In this document: piece after piece, positions 24,992-34,319 of the stretch
Position numbering within the stretch: the first letter of the stretch is position 1
Layout of the letters: every line of letters starts with the position of its first letter
Source of the DNA: Phocaeicola salanitronis DSM 18170
Lineage (GTDB): Bacteria > Bacteroidota > Bacteroidia > Bacteroidales > Bacteroidaceae
Assembly: GCF_000190575.1 (NCBI RefSeq)
Contig: NC_015164.1
Location: forward strand, 1,054,001-1,118,000
Direction: 5' to 3'
DNA: 64,000 nt
Notes under the pieces: model-generated
What the model was told of the DNA's origin: nothing
The model's input: only the letters and a program-made list of their open reading frames with translations
Databases searched by the model: none
Position numbers and translations under genes: made by a program

Positions 24992-25672
24992 ATGAACGAA
25001 GAAACGCTTATACGCTATAAAGGGGTAGAAATAAACCAGCAAGCCCTCTGCGTTCTGCATGATGTGGACTTCGAACTTCATAAAGGCGAATTCATTTACA
25101 TCATCGGAAAAGTAGGAAGCGGAAAATCGACTTTCCTGAAAACCATTTATGGAGAATTAGACATCGCCGAAGGGGAAGCCACCGTACTGGGCTACAACCT
25201 GAAAAAGGTGAAGCAAAGGCAAATTTCAGAATTACGGCGCAAGCTGGGCATCGTATTCCAAGACTTCCAACTCCTGATTGACCGGAACGTACACGACAAC
25301 TTGGATTTCGTATTACGCGCTACCGGCTGGAAGCAGAGAAGCGAAATTGAAAGCCGGATAGAAGAAGTGCTGCAGCTGGTAGGCATGGAAAACAAGGGCT
25401 ATAAAATGCCGAATGAACTTTCGGGAGGCGAGCAACAACGCATTGTCATCGCACGTGCCATACTGAACAAGCCCGACATCATCCTTGCCGACGAGCCAAC
25501 CGGAAACCTGGATGTAGAAACAGGACGGAACATCGTGGAACTGTTGAAAGAGATATGCAAACAAGGGTCATCCATCATCATGACGACCCACAACCTCAAC
25601 CTGCTTTCCGAGTTCCCCGGTATCGTTTACCGCTGCGAACAGCATCAATTGCAACGGATAGGCGAATCCTAA
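24992..25672 (+). CDS. ftsE: FtsE-type cell-division ABC ATPase
   Basis: A 226-residue ATP-binding cassette protein. It has Walker A GKVGSGKST near residue 38, a Q-loop in GIVFQDFQLL, the signature LSGGEQQRIVIARA, Walker B DIILADEPTGNLD and the H-loop MTTHN. The FtsE/LolD group is the best match, and RNVHDNLDFVLRATGW resembles FtsE. FtsE with FtsX drives peptidoglycan hydrolases at the septum. No ftsX is adjacent. It starts 6 bp after hisIE, an unusual but translationally tight position at the end of the histidine group. Confidence 0.8.
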   Translation: MNEETLIRYKGVEINQQALCVLHDVDFELHKGEFIYIIGKVGSGKSTFLKTIYGELDIAEGEATVLGYNLKKVKQRQISELRRKLGIVFQDFQLLIDRNVHDNLDFVLRATGWKQRSEIESRIEEVLQLVGMENKGYKMPNELSGGEQQRIVIARAILNKPDIILADEPTGNLDVETGRNIVELLKEICKQGSSIIMTTHNLNLLSEFPGIVYRCEQHQLQRIGES

Positions 25673-25730
25673 AAAAAACAAAGAGACCAAGATTTTAGCG
25701 GCAAATCATGAAAAGACCGTGAAATATTCG

Positions 25731-25738
25731 TATCTTTG
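25731..25738 (+). promoter_or_regulatory. Promoter of lysC
   Basis: TATCTTTG matches the -7 box and lies 54 bp before the lysC ATG. Confidence 0.55.
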
Positions 25739-25792
25739 CGCGCAGAAAAGAAATAGTATTTAAACTGAACAATTAAAAATTCGAAACTGAAA

Positions 25793-27115
25793 ATGAAAGT
25801 TTTAAAGTTTGGAGGAACGTCAGTAGGCTCGGCACAGAGAATGAAAGACGTTGCCAAATTGATTACCGATGGCGAACAGAAAATCGTAGTCCTGTCTGCC
25901 ATGTCGGGTACGACCAATACCTTGGTCGAAATTTCAGATTATCTGTACAAGAAAAACCCGGAAGGTGCGAATGAAATCATCAACAGGTTGGAAGGCAAAT
26001 ACAAACAACACATTGATGAACTTTATTCTACAGAGGAGTATAAACAGAAGACACTGGAATTTGTAAAATCGGTATTCGATTACATCCGGTCGTTTACAAA
26101 AGATATTTTTACGTTGTTCGAAGAAAAGGTAATCTTGGCACAAGGAGAAATCATCTCTACCAACATGGTTACCAACTACCTGTGCGAACAAGGCGTAAAA
26201 GCCTATTTGATTCCTGCACTGGAATTCATGCGCACGGACAAAAACAGTGAACCTGACTTGAATTATATCCGCGAGAAACTTGCCGCACAGCTGGAAGCAC
26301 ATGCGGGACAAGACATCTACATCACCCAAGGATTCATCTGCCGCAACGCATACGGCGAAATCGACAACCTGCAACGGGGCGGAAGCGACTATACCGCATC
26401 CCTCATCGGAGCCGCTATCAACGCTTCTGAAATCCAGATATGGACCGACATCGACGGCATGCACGACAATGACCCGCGTGTGGTTGACAAAACATCGCCC
26501 GTACGCCAGCTGCATTTCGAAGAAGCCGCAGAACTGGCATACTTCGGTGCTAAAATCCTGCACCCTACCTGCATCCAGCCTGCCAAATATGCCAACATTC
26601 CGGTGCGCCTGCTGAATACGATGGAACCAAGCGCCCCCGGTACCTTGATTTCAAATGATACCGAAAAGGGGAAAATCAAAGCCGTAGCTGCCAAAGACAA
26701 CATAACAGCCATTAAAATCAAGTCGAGCCGTATGCTGCTGGCTTACGGGTTCTTGCGGAAAGTATTCGAAATATTCGAAAGCTACCAGACCGCCATTGAT
26801 ATGGTCTGCACCTCGGAAGTAGGCGTATCGATGTCGATAGACAATACCAAACATTTAAATGAAATTGTCAATGACTTGAAGAAATACGGCACCGTCACCG
26901 TTGACCACGATATGTGCATCGTCTGTGTTGTGGGCGACCTGGAATGGGAAAACGTGGGCTTCGAAGCCAAAGCGCTCGATGCGATGCGTGACATTCCGGT
27001 ACGTATGATTTCATTCGGAGGCAGCAACTATAACATCTCGTTCCTGATTCGGGAATGCGACAAGAAGAAAGCCTTGCAATCCTTGAGCGACGTGCTGTTC
27101 AATGCCGGCAAGTAA
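25793..27115 (+). CDS. lysC: Aspartate kinase
   Basis: A 440-residue monofunctional aspartokinase, the entry step to lysine, threonine, methionine and diaminopimelate. The kinase domain begins with KVLKFGGTSVGSAQRM, includes LSAMSGTTNTL and the catalytic FICRNAYGEIDNLQRGGSDY region, and extends to about residue 290. Two ACT domains follow (SSRMLLAYGFLRKVFEIF; VCVVGDLEW), the sites for feedback inhibition. No homoserine dehydrogenase is fused. It lies before lysA with a terminator-like hairpin between them, so the two may be separately controlled. Confidence 0.95.
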   Translation: MKVLKFGGTSVGSAQRMKDVAKLITDGEQKIVVLSAMSGTTNTLVEISDYLYKKNPEGANEIINRLEGKYKQHIDELYSTEEYKQKTLEFVKSVFDYIRSFTKDIFTLFEEKVILAQGEIISTNMVTNYLCEQGVKAYLIPALEFMRTDKNSEPDLNYIREKLAAQLEAHAGQDIYITQGFICRNAYGEIDNLQRGGSDYTASLIGAAINASEIQIWTDIDGMHDNDPRVVDKTSPVRQLHFEEAAELAYFGAKILHPTCIQPAKYANIPVRLLNTMEPSAPGTLISNDTEKGKIKAVAAKDNITAIKIKSSRMLLAYGFLRKVFEIFESYQTAIDMVCTSEVGVSMSIDNTKHLNEIVNDLKKYGTVTVDHDMCIVCVVGDLEWENVGFEAKALDAMRDIPVRMISFGGSNYNISFLIRECDKKKALQSLSDVLFNAGK

Positions 27116-27147
27116 TGAAATCTTCTTCATAACTTTTATATAACACG

Positions 27148-27193
27148 AAAAGCGGATGGTACGGTTGTAACACAAACCGCATCGTCCGCTTTT
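27148..27193 (+). terminator. Terminator after lysC
   Basis: AAAAGCGGA (27148-27156) pairs with TCCGCTTTT (27185-27193), with an inner CGGTT/AACCG stem, followed by more T residues. It separates lysC and lysA. Confidence 0.75.
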
Positions 27194-27219
27194 TTTATAA
27201 TACTTAATACAAATCGATT

Positions 27220-28380
27220 ATGAAAGGTATTTTTCCTGTAGAGAGATTCCAAAACGTAGAAACTCCTTTTTATTATTACAACGCCGACCTGTTGCGCGAG
27301 ACATTGAACGTTATCCGCACCGAAGCCGGAAAGTACAACAAATTCTGTGTGCACTATGCCATCAAGGCAAACGCCAATCCTAAAATCTTAGGCATCATCC
27401 GCGAGAGCGGACTGGGAGTGGATTGCGTAAGCGGCTGGGAGATAGAAGCGGCTATCCAAGCAGGGTTTCCCGCAAGCAAGATCGTATTTGCCGGCGTGGG
27501 CAAGACCGACAAGGAAATCAACCTTGCACTCGACCACGACATCTTTTGCTTCAACGTAGAGTCTGTTCCCGAACTGGAAGTCATCAACCAACTGGCTGCC
27601 GGCAAGAACAAGATAGCACGCGTAGCTTTCCGCATCAATCCCGATGTAGGAGCACATACACATGCCAATATCACCACAGGACTTGCCGAAAACAAGTTCG
27701 GCATCAGCATGCAGGATATGGATAAGGTTATCGACCGGGCACTCGAAATGAACCACGTGAAGTTCGTCGGCCTGCACTTCCACATCGGTTCGCAAATCCT
27801 GGATATGGGAGACTTCATCGCCCTGTGCAACCGTGTAAACGAATTGCAGGAAAAACTCTACGCACGCCAAATCATCGTGGAACATATCAACGTAGGAGGA
27901 GGGCTGGGCATCGATTACGCGCATCCCAACCGGCAATCCATCCCCGACTTTGCCGAATACTTTGCTACCTACCACAAGCACCTGAAGCTTCGCCCGCAAC
28001 AGACTTTACACTTCGAGCTGGGCCGTTCTGTAGTAGGACAATGCGGAAGCCTCATCACACGCGTCATATACGTAAAACAAGGCACCAACAAGCAATTCGC
28101 CATTGTCGATGCAGGCATGACCGACCTCATCCGCCCTGCCCTTTACCAGGCATACCACAAGATAGAAAACATTTCCTCCGAAGAACCGGTGGAAACCTAC
28201 GATGTAGTAGGACCTATTTGCGAATCGTCCGATGTCTTTGGCAAAGCCATCGACCTGAACCGCACACATCGTGGCGATTTTCTTGCCCTCCGCTCTGCAG
28301 GCGCATACGGAGAAATCATGGCATCCGGGTACAATTGCCGACCGCTCCCGAAAGGCTACACTTCGGACGAACTGAGATAA
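27220..28380 (+). CDS. lysA: Diaminopimelate decarboxylase
   Basis: A 386-residue fold-type III PLP enzyme that makes lysine from meso-diaminopimelate. The PLP lysine is in CVHYAIKANANPKIL near residue 48. Other landmarks are the HIGSQI motif, GGGLGIDY, ELGRSVVGQCGSLITRV for the phosphate and substrate, and CESSDVFGK with the cross-subunit catalytic Cys. Length is slightly short but normal for Bacteroidetes. It lies 26 bp after the lysC terminator. A long perfect hairpin follows it. Confidence 0.95.
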   Translation: MKGIFPVERFQNVETPFYYYNADLLRETLNVIRTEAGKYNKFCVHYAIKANANPKILGIIRESGLGVDCVSGWEIEAAIQAGFPASKIVFAGVGKTDKEINLALDHDIFCFNVESVPELEVINQLAAGKNKIARVAFRINPDVGAHTHANITTGLAENKFGISMQDMDKVIDRALEMNHVKFVGLHFHIGSQILDMGDFIALCNRVNELQEKLYARQIIVEHINVGGGLGIDYAHPNRQSIPDFAEYFATYHKHLKLRPQQTLHFELGRSVVGQCGSLITRVIYVKQGTNKQFAIVDAGMTDLIRPALYQAYHKIENISSEEPVETYDVVGPICESSDVFGKAIDLNRTHRGDFLALRSAGAYGEIMASGYNCRPLPKGYTSDELR

Positions 28381-28709
28381 CACATTCCCGGTTCTTTACT
28401 CCTGCAAACAAATACTAAGCCGCTCCGCCAGATGCATCTGCACGCATCTGGCGGAGCGGCTTAGTTTCAGACCGGTTTCAACAGGCTGAAACTATAGTTT
28501 TCACCCGCTGAAACTATAAGTTCATCCCGGTAAAACTCCTAAAACAAACCGGCATTCCTTCCCGTACAGCCCCATAGCTTCATCCGCTTGCCCCGGCACA
28601 TCATGTCACGCCATTTGATTCTGCTGATTTTATATGCATATTCCAAAGAATTTATTACCTTTGCACGCTGAAGCAGAATAAGGTAAACATTAAAAACGAA
28701 TAAAATAAA
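28381..28709. other. Intergenic region with a long hairpin and GAAACTATA repeats
   Basis: The arms at 28415-28435 and 28444-28464 pair perfectly over 21 bp, with an 8-base loop, forming a very stable GC-rich stem. Just after it, TAGTTTCAG and two copies of GCTGAAACTATA make further pairing possible. The first hairpin probably terminates lysA. The end of the region holds the valS promoter (28656-28663). No gene is seen. Confidence 0.7.
28656..28663 (+). promoter_or_regulatory. Promoter of valS
   Basis: TACCTTTG matches the -7 box and lies 46 bp before the valS ATG. Confidence 0.55.
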
Positions 28710-31337
28710 ATGGAATTAGCAAGTAAGTACAATCCCGCAGATGTGGAGGGGAAATGGTACCAGTATTGGCTGGACAACAAACTATTCAGTTCGAAACCCG
28801 ACGGACGTGAGCCGTACACCATCGTCATCCCGCCGCCCAACGTGACCGGCGTGCTCCACATGGGACACATGCTTAACAATACCATTCAGGACATCCTGGT
28901 GCGCCGCGCACGCATGACCGGCAAGAATGCCTGCTGGGTGCCGGGAACCGACCATGCCTCGATTGCCACCGAAGCAAAAGTAGTAAACAAGCTGGCACAA
29001 GAAGGCATTAAGAAAACCGACCTGACACGCGATGAATTCCTGAAACACGCATGGGCGTGGACAGACGAACACGGAGGCATCATCCTGAAGCAATTACGCA
29101 AGCTGGGCGCATCGTGCGACTGGGACCGCACGGCATTCACCATGGACGAAACGCGCAGCAAGAGCGTCATCCGTGTCTTTGTAGACTTATACAATAAAGG
29201 ACTTATCTATCGCGGTGTGCGAATGGTGAACTGGGACCCGAAAGCCCTGACCGCACTTTCTGACGAAGAAGTTATCTATAAGGAAGAACATAGTAAGCTC
29301 TATTATCTCCGCTATAAGGTAGAAGGAGATTCCGAAGGACGCTATGCCGTAGTAGCCACCACCCGTCCCGAAACCATCATGGGTGATACGGCAATGTGTA
29401 TCAACCCCAACGACCCGAAGAACCAATGGCTGAAAGGCAAGAAAGTGATTGTTCCGCTGGTGAACCGTGTGATTCCGGTTATCGAAGATGATTATGTGGA
29501 TATCGAATTCGGTACAGGCTGCTTGAAGGTTACGCCGGCACACGACGTGAACGACTACATGCTGGGCGAAAAGCACAACTTGCAAAGCATCGATATCTTC
29601 AACGACAACGGAACCATCAGCGAAGCCGCCGGACTTTATGTAGGCATGGACCGCTTCGAGGTACGCAAGCAAATTGAAAAGGACCTGGAAGAAGCCGGAC
29701 TGATGGAGAAAGTGGAAGCCTATACCAACAAGGTAGGCTTTTCGGAACGCACCAACGTGCCTATCGAGCCGAAGCTCTCGATGCAATGGTTCCTCAAGAT
29801 GCAGCACTTTGCCGATATGGCATTGCCTCCGGTAATGAACGATGAACTGAAATTCTATCCTGCCAAGTACAAGAATACGTACCGCAACTGGCTGGAGAAC
29901 ATCAAGGACTGGTGTATCAGCCGCCAGCTTTGGTGGGGACACCGCATCCCGGCTTATTACCTTCCCCAAGGCGGATACGTAGTAGCTGAAACGCCGGAAG
30001 AGGCATTGAAGTTGGCACAAGAGAAGACTGGAAACGCCGCTTTAACCATCTCCGACCTCCGTCAAGACGAAGACTGCCTCGATACGTGGTTCTCATCATG
30101 GCTCTGGCCTATCTCGCTGTTCAATGGCATCCTCGACCCGGACAATGAGGAAATCAACTACTACTATCCGACAAGCGATTTGGTGACCGGACCGGACATC
30201 ATCTTCTTCTGGGTAGCACGCATGATTATGGCAGGTTATGAATACAAACACGACATGCCGTTCCGCAACGTGTACTTCACCGGTATCGTGCGCGATAAAA
30301 TCGGACGCAAGATGTCGAAGTCGTTAGGCAACTCGCCCGACCCGCTGGAACTGATTGACAAATACGGTGCCGACGGCGTGCGCATGGGGATGATGCTTTC
30401 GGCTCCCGCCGGAAACGATATCCTGTTCGACGATGCGCTTTGCGAACAAGGACGTAATTTCAACAACAAGATATGGAACGCCTTCCGTCTGGTGAAAGGA
30501 TGGAACGTGGCAGACATCGAACAGCCCGAATATGCCCGCATCGCCACGGAATGGTTCAAGGCAATGCTGACGAAAACCACCCTTGAAGTGACAGACTTAT
30601 TCGGCAAATACCGCCTGAGCGAAGCGCTGATGGCAGTTTACAAACTCTTCTGGGACGAATTCTCAAGCTGGTACCTCGAAATGGTGAAGCCCGCATACGG
30701 ACAACCCATCGACCGCACCACCTACGAACAGACCCTGAAGTTCTTCGAAGCCTTGCTCATGCAGTTGCATCCGTTCATGCCGTTCATCACCGAAGAATTG
30801 TGGCAACACATCTACGACCGCCAACCCGGCGAAAGCATCATGACGCAACAGCTGGACAAAGCGGAAGGGTTCAACGAGGCTTTGGTAAACGATTTCGAAA
30901 AGGTAAAAGAAGTTATCGGAGGCATCCGCACCATCCGCTTGCAAAAGAACATTGCACAGAAAGAAACCCTGGCATTGGAAGTGGTTGGAACAAATCCGGT
31001 ATCCGCATTCAATTCTATCCTGACAAAGATGGGAAACCTGTCCGATATCCATACGGTAGAAGCAAAAGCAGAAGGCGCAGCGGCTTTCATGGTAGGTACT
31101 ACCGAATATGCTGTGCCATTGGGCAACCTCATCAATGTAGAAGAAGAATTGAAAAAGCTGGAAGCCGACCTGAAATACCAGGAAGGATTCCTGCAGAGCG
31201 TGCTGAAAAAGTTAGGCAACGAGAAGTTCGTAAGCAAAGCGCCTGCCAATGTGATTGAAATGGAGCGCAAGAAGCAGGCAGATGCTGAAACTAAGATTGC
31301 CGCACTGAAAGAAAGTATCGCCGCACTGAAGAAATAA
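28710..31337 (+). CDS. valS: Valyl-tRNA synthetase
   Basis: An 875-residue class I aminoacyl-tRNA synthetase. The HIGH-like motif is GVLHMGHML near residue 50, the KMSKS loop is [10 protein letters not shown] near residue 534, and the editing domain lies between ([13 protein letters not shown]). The anticodon-binding domain is followed by a C-terminal coiled-coil arm of about 65 residues ([13 protein letters not shown] to [12 protein letters not shown]) typical of ValRS. Full length. Its 3' side carries a long AAGAATGAAG-type inverted repeat. Confidence 0.98.
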   Translation: MELASKYNPADVEGKWYQYWLDNKLFSSKPDGREPYTIVIPPPNVTGVLHMGHMLNNTIQDILVRRARMTGKNACWVPGTDHASIATEAKVVNKLAQEGIKKTDLTRDEFLKHAWAWTDEHGGIILKQLRKLGASCDWDRTAFTMDETRSKSVIRVFVDLYNKGLIYRGVRMVNWDPKALTALSDEEVIYKEEHSKLYYLRYKVEGDSEGRYAVVATTRPETIMGDTAMCINPNDPKNQWLKGKKVIVPLVNRVIPVIEDDYVDIEFGTGCLKVTPAHDVNDYMLGEKHNLQSIDIFNDNGTISEAAGLYVGMDRFEVRKQIEKDLEEAGLMEKVEAYTNKVGFSERTNVPIEPKLSMQWFLKMQHFADMALPPVMNDELKFYPAKYKNTYRNWLENIKDWCISRQLWWGHRIPAYYLPQGGYVVAETPEEALKLAQEKTGNAALTISDLRQDEDCLDTWFSSWLWPISLFNGILDPDNEEINYYYPTSDLVTGPDIIFFWVARMIMAGYEYKHDMPFRNVYFTGIVRDKIGRKMSKSLGNSPDPLELIDKYGADGVRMGMMLSAPAGNDILFDDALCEQGRNFNNKIWNAFRLVKGWNVADIEQPEYARIATEWFKAMLTKTTLEVTDLFGKYRLSEALMAVYKLFWDEFSSWYLEMVKPAYGQPIDRTTYEQTLKFFEALLMQLHPFMPFITEELWQHIYDRQPGESIMTQQLDKAEGFNEALVNDFEKVKEVIGGIRTIRLQKNIAQKETLALEVVGTNPVSAFNSILTKMGNLSDIHTVEAKAEGAAAFMVGTTEYAVPLGNLINVEEELKKLEADLKYQEGFLQSVLKKLGNEKFVSKAPANVIEMERKKQADAETKIAALKESIAALKK

Positions 31338-31345
31338 CTTTTTTA

Positions 31346-31440
31346 GAATGAAGAATGAAGAGTTAAGAATGAAGAATGAGAATAAGTTTAACTGATAAGT
31401 TTCTCTTCTTCATTCTTAATTCTTCATTCTTAACTCTTCA
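31346..31440. repeat. AAGAATGAAG-type long inverted repeat
   Basis: The left arm 31346-31382 and the right arm 31401-31440 are complementary with small gaps. They are built from GAATGAAGAATGAAGAG and similar words. A single arm of the same family occurs at 39027-39058. The stem lies at the end of valS and just before a small lipoprotein gene, and may act as a terminator. Confidence 0.75.
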
Positions 31441-31451
31441 ACCTTACCGAT

Positions 31452-31736
31452 ATGAAAAAACGCTTCCGATTCTGCCTGCTCGTATGCAGTACCTTAATTA
31501 TCTCTGCCTGCAACCTGAATGTCCCTCTGCGATACGAAAAGCCAAGCAACAACGATACCTATACGATAGATTACCTATTCCAGCACGACGGAGTGAAAGT
31601 ATACCGTTTCTATGATATGGGAAACTATGTGTATTTCACGACACGTGGAGATGCAACCAGCATCCACGGGGATTCAACCCAACAACGTACCGTCACCATC
31701 CATCGGGAAGACAGCATTGTTTCACCGATTTGGTAA
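31452..31736 (+). CDS. Small lipoprotein (DUF4884-like)
   Basis: A 94-residue predicted lipoprotein. The signal RFRFCLLVCSTLIISAC has its lipobox Cys near residue 20. The mature part has YTIDYLFQHDGVKVYRFYD followed by GNYVYFTTRGD, which fits the short Bacteroides DUF4884 family. Function is unknown. It follows valS after the inverted repeat and is convergent with an aldo/keto reductase gene. Confidence 0.65.
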   Translation: MKKRFRFCLLVCSTLIISACNLNVPLRYEKPSNNDTYTIDYLFQHDGVKVYRFYDMGNYVYFTTRGDATSIHGDSTQQRTVTIHREDSIVSPIW

Positions 31737-31758
31737 GATAAGAATTTAGTAGAATCCT

Positions 31759-32589
31759 TTACCACCCCGCCAAACGCACTTTATGCGTAGGAGCTGGAAA
31801 TGCTTTATCGATGTCATGCAGGTCTTCTTCCGTCAAGGATATGTCGAGACTTCGGACATTCTCCTCCACATGGGCAATGCTGCTTGCTTTGGGAATAGCG
31901 ATGACATTCTGTGTACGCATTACCCACGCCAGCATGATTTGTGTGGAAGTGGCATCATGCCTACGGGCTATCTCTATCAACGTCTTGTGGTTGCGCAACC
32001 GTCCTTCGCCCAGCGGCGTGTAGGCCATGACGGGAATACCGTGCTGCTCGCTCCACGAGATAAGGTCGTATTCAATGCCTCTGTCTTTCAGGTTGTAGAG
32101 CACCTGATTGGCTGCGCAGTCCTTGCCGTGTGGTAAAGAAAGAATATGTTCCATATCGTCCACATCAAGGTTGCTCATGCCCCATTGCCGGATTTTTCCT
32201 TCCTGCTGCAATTCCACCAAAGCACGGACAGTCTCGGAGAAAGGATAGTGCCCTATCCAGTGCAGTAAATAGAGGTCGATATAATCCGTGCCGAGCCTCA
32301 TCAGGCTTCGTTCGCAAGCACGTTTTGTTCCCTCGTAGCTGGCATTGCTGGGCAGCACCTTGCTGACGATGAACGCCCGTTCGCGGCAATCTCGCACGGC
32401 TTCGCCTACGAGGTCTTCCGTGCCGTACATCTCGGCAGTATCTATTAATGTCAGCCCCAAGTCAATGCCCCGGCGTAGGGCTTGTATTTCTTCGTTGCGC
32501 CTGCGCCCCATCTGATAAGTACCTTGGCCAAGCGGGCAGACTTGCTGCCCGTTTCGGAAAGTGACATGTTTATCCATATCGCTCATCAT
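31759..32589 (-). CDS. Aldo/keto reductase
   Basis: A 276-residue cytoplasmic NADPH-dependent oxidoreductase with a TIM barrel. The catalytic Asp and Tyr are in LIDTAEMYGTEDLVGEAV near residues 47-52, the Lys in AFIVSKVLPSNAS, and the His in YLLHWIGHYPF. IAIPKASSIAHVEEN near the C-terminus binds the NADP phosphate. The start overlaps the stop of the upstream hydrolase gene by 4 bp (ATGA), so they form one operon. Substrate cannot be inferred. Confidence 0.88.
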   Translation of the reverse strand: MMSDMDKHVTFRNGQQVCPLGQGTYQMGRRRNEEIQALRRGIDLGLTLIDTAEMYGTEDLVGEAVRDCRERAFIVSKVLPSNASYEGTKRACERSLMRLGTDYIDLYLLHWIGHYPFSETVRALVELQQEGKIRQWGMSNLDVDDMEHILSLPHGKDCAANQVLYNLKDRGIEYDLISWSEQHGIPVMAYTPLGEGRLRNHKTLIEIARRHDATSTQIMLAWVMRTQNVIAIPKASSIAHVEENVRSLDISLTEEDLHDIDKAFPAPTHKVRLAGW

Positions 32590-33662
32590 TTCAGGTTCTC
32601 ACGGTAGAATGCCTCTATCTTGTCGAACGGTATCTTGTCGAAGTTGTCGTAGAGGTCGGTGTGGCTGGCACCGGGGATAATCAACAGCTCCTTGTTGTCG
32701 CCCTTGAGTTTCTTGTAGGTGTCCTCGCTGAAGTAACGCGAATGAGCCTTTTCCCCGTGGACAAGCAGCACGGCACTGCGGATTTCGCCTGCGTAGGACA
32801 ATATCGGCATGTTCAGAAAAGAAAGTGTCGATGTCTTGTTCCAGCCGCCGTTAGAGTTGAGTGAACGCTTGTGGTAGCCACGTTCCGTCTTATAGTAGGC
32901 GAAGTAGTCCTTCAGGAATTGCGGAGCATCGTCGGGCACCACATCGGGCAGGCCTCCGGCAAGTTCATACGAACCGTTGCGATAATCTGCTATACGTTGT
33001 GCATTCAGTTGGCGGCGCAGTTCGTGGCGTGCGTCGGCATTGTCGGCAGCATCGAAATAGCCGTTGGCATTGACACGGCTCATGTCGTACATGGTGGCGG
33101 CAACGGTGGCCTTGATGCGGGTATCGATGGCTGCGGCATTGACTGCCATGCCACCCCAACCGCAGATGCCGAGGATGCCGATTTGTTCCGGATTCACATC
33201 GTCACGGGTAGCGAGATAGTCCACAGCCGCACAGAAGTCCTCGGTATTGATGTCGGGTGATGCCACATAACGGGGCTGTCCGCCGCTCTCGCCTGTGAAC
33301 GACGGGTCGAAGGCTATTGTGAGAAAGCCGCGCTTAGCCAGTTCCTGTGCATACAATCCGGATGCCTGTTCCTTAACTGCTCCGAACGGACCGCAGACAG
33401 CTATGGCAGGCAATTTGCCCGTGGCGTTCTTGGGCATGTACAGGTCGGCGGCAAGCGTGATGCCGTAACGGTTGTGGAACGTGATTTTACTGTGATTCAC
33501 TTCGTCACTCAGAGGGAACACCTTGTCCCATTCTTGCGTTAAATTCAATTTTTCTTCCATAATGTTATTCGTATTAAGTTGATTTTCTTGTGCCATGAGG
33601 CTGCCCGTTCCGCAAAGGCAGGCGAGCAAGACCACGAATGAGGTTTTGAATGAATGTTTCAT
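32586..33662 (-). CDS. Secreted alpha/beta hydrolase
   Basis: A 358-residue protein with a signal peptide (FVVLLACLCGTGSLMAQ) and a dienelactone-hydrolase/acetyl-xylan-esterase-like alpha/beta fold. The nucleophile elbow appears as GICGWGGMAV near residue 170, with Cys-Gly or Gly in positions usually held by Ser, so the catalytic residue deserves checking. AVLLVHGEKAHSRYFSED supplies a probable acid and PGASHTDLYD the His. It lies between a flavodoxin-like gene and an aldo/keto reductase in the same orientation, with a 4-bp overlap downstream. Substrate unknown. Confidence 0.75.
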   Translation of the reverse strand: MKHSFKTSFVVLLACLCGTGSLMAQENQLNTNNIMEEKLNLTQEWDKVFPLSDEVNHSKITFHNRYGITLAADLYMPKNATGKLPAIAVCGPFGAVKEQASGLYAQELAKRGFLTIAFDPSFTGESGGQPRYVASPDINTEDFCAAVDYLATRDDVNPEQIGILGICGWGGMAVNAAAIDTRIKATVAATMYDMSRVNANGYFDAADNADARHELRRQLNAQRIADYRNGSYELAGGLPDVVPDDAPQFLKDYFAYYKTERGYHKRSLNSNGGWNKTSTLSFLNMPILSYAGEIRSAVLLVHGEKAHSRYFSEDTYKKLKGDNKELLIIPGASHTDLYDNFDKIPFDKIEAFYRENLK

Positions 33663-33683
33663 GTTGTTTCGAGTTTTATGATG

Positions 33684-34298
33684 TTATCGGATAAAGTTTG
33701 TCATGATTCCCGGCTCCCGTTCGGGCATTGGCTGTCCTCCGGCTTTCAGGCTTTTCAGCATCCACGCCATGTTGTTGCCCAAGGTACGCATCGTCTGTAG
33801 TCCTTCAGCATCCTGAGTGGCTTCGCCCGGCAGACGGCCATGGACGCTGTTCCAATACTGGGAGCTTACGACGGGCATGTCGGTTATCGTGAAATACTTG
33901 TTCAGACGGTCGAACGTGGCACTTGCCCCTCCTCGCCGACAAACGGCTACGGAAGCTGCAGGCTTGTAACGCAACAGTGACGATGCGGAATAGAACAGCC
34001 TGTCAAGCAGGGCGCAGAGCGATCCGTTGGGACCTGCATAATAAACAGGCGAGCCGATAATAATGCCGTCCGCCGTTTCCAGTTTTTCGCGAATCGTGAT
34101 GTACAGTTCATCACCGAACGCGCATCTGCCCGATTCCGCACAACGGTTGCAGGCAATGCATCCCTGAACCGCTTTCGTGCCGATAGAGACGATTTCCGTT
34201 TCCACGCCGTTTGCCTCCAGCGTCTTCGCAACTTCCGACAGGGCGATGTAAGTGTTTCCTTTGCCCCTCGGACTTCCGTTAATCAGTAATACTTTCAT
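33684..34298 (-). CDS. Flavodoxin-fold NAD(P)H-dependent FMN reductase
   Basis: A 204-residue flavodoxin-like protein. LLINGSPRGKGNTYIAL at the N-terminus binds FMN phosphate and GIIIGSPVYYAGPNGSLCALLDRLF contacts the ring. A four-Cys cluster CIACNRCAESGRC lies near residues 47-59, which is typical of the iron-sulfur flavoprotein-like group (NADPH-dependent reductases). It probably supplies reductase activity for quinones or small electrophiles together with the neighbouring aldo/keto reductases. The gene is in line with them, separated by 21 bp on each side. Confidence 0.82.
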   Translation of the reverse strand: MKVLLINGSPRGKGNTYIALSEVAKTLEANGVETEIVSIGTKAVQGCIACNRCAESGRCAFGDELYITIREKLETADGIIIGSPVYYAGPNGSLCALLDRLFYSASSLLRYKPAASVAVCRRGGASATFDRLNKYFTITDMPVVSSQYWNSVHGRLPGEATQDAEGLQTMRTLGNNMAWMLKSLKAGGQPMPEREPGIMTNFIR

Positions 34299-34319
34299 CG
34301 TTTTTCCTCCTTATTTATT

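Noticed and set aside
24992..25672. Amino-acid ABC transporter ATPase serving the his genes
   Set aside because: No permease or binding protein is adjacent and the sequence resembles the FtsE/LolD group.
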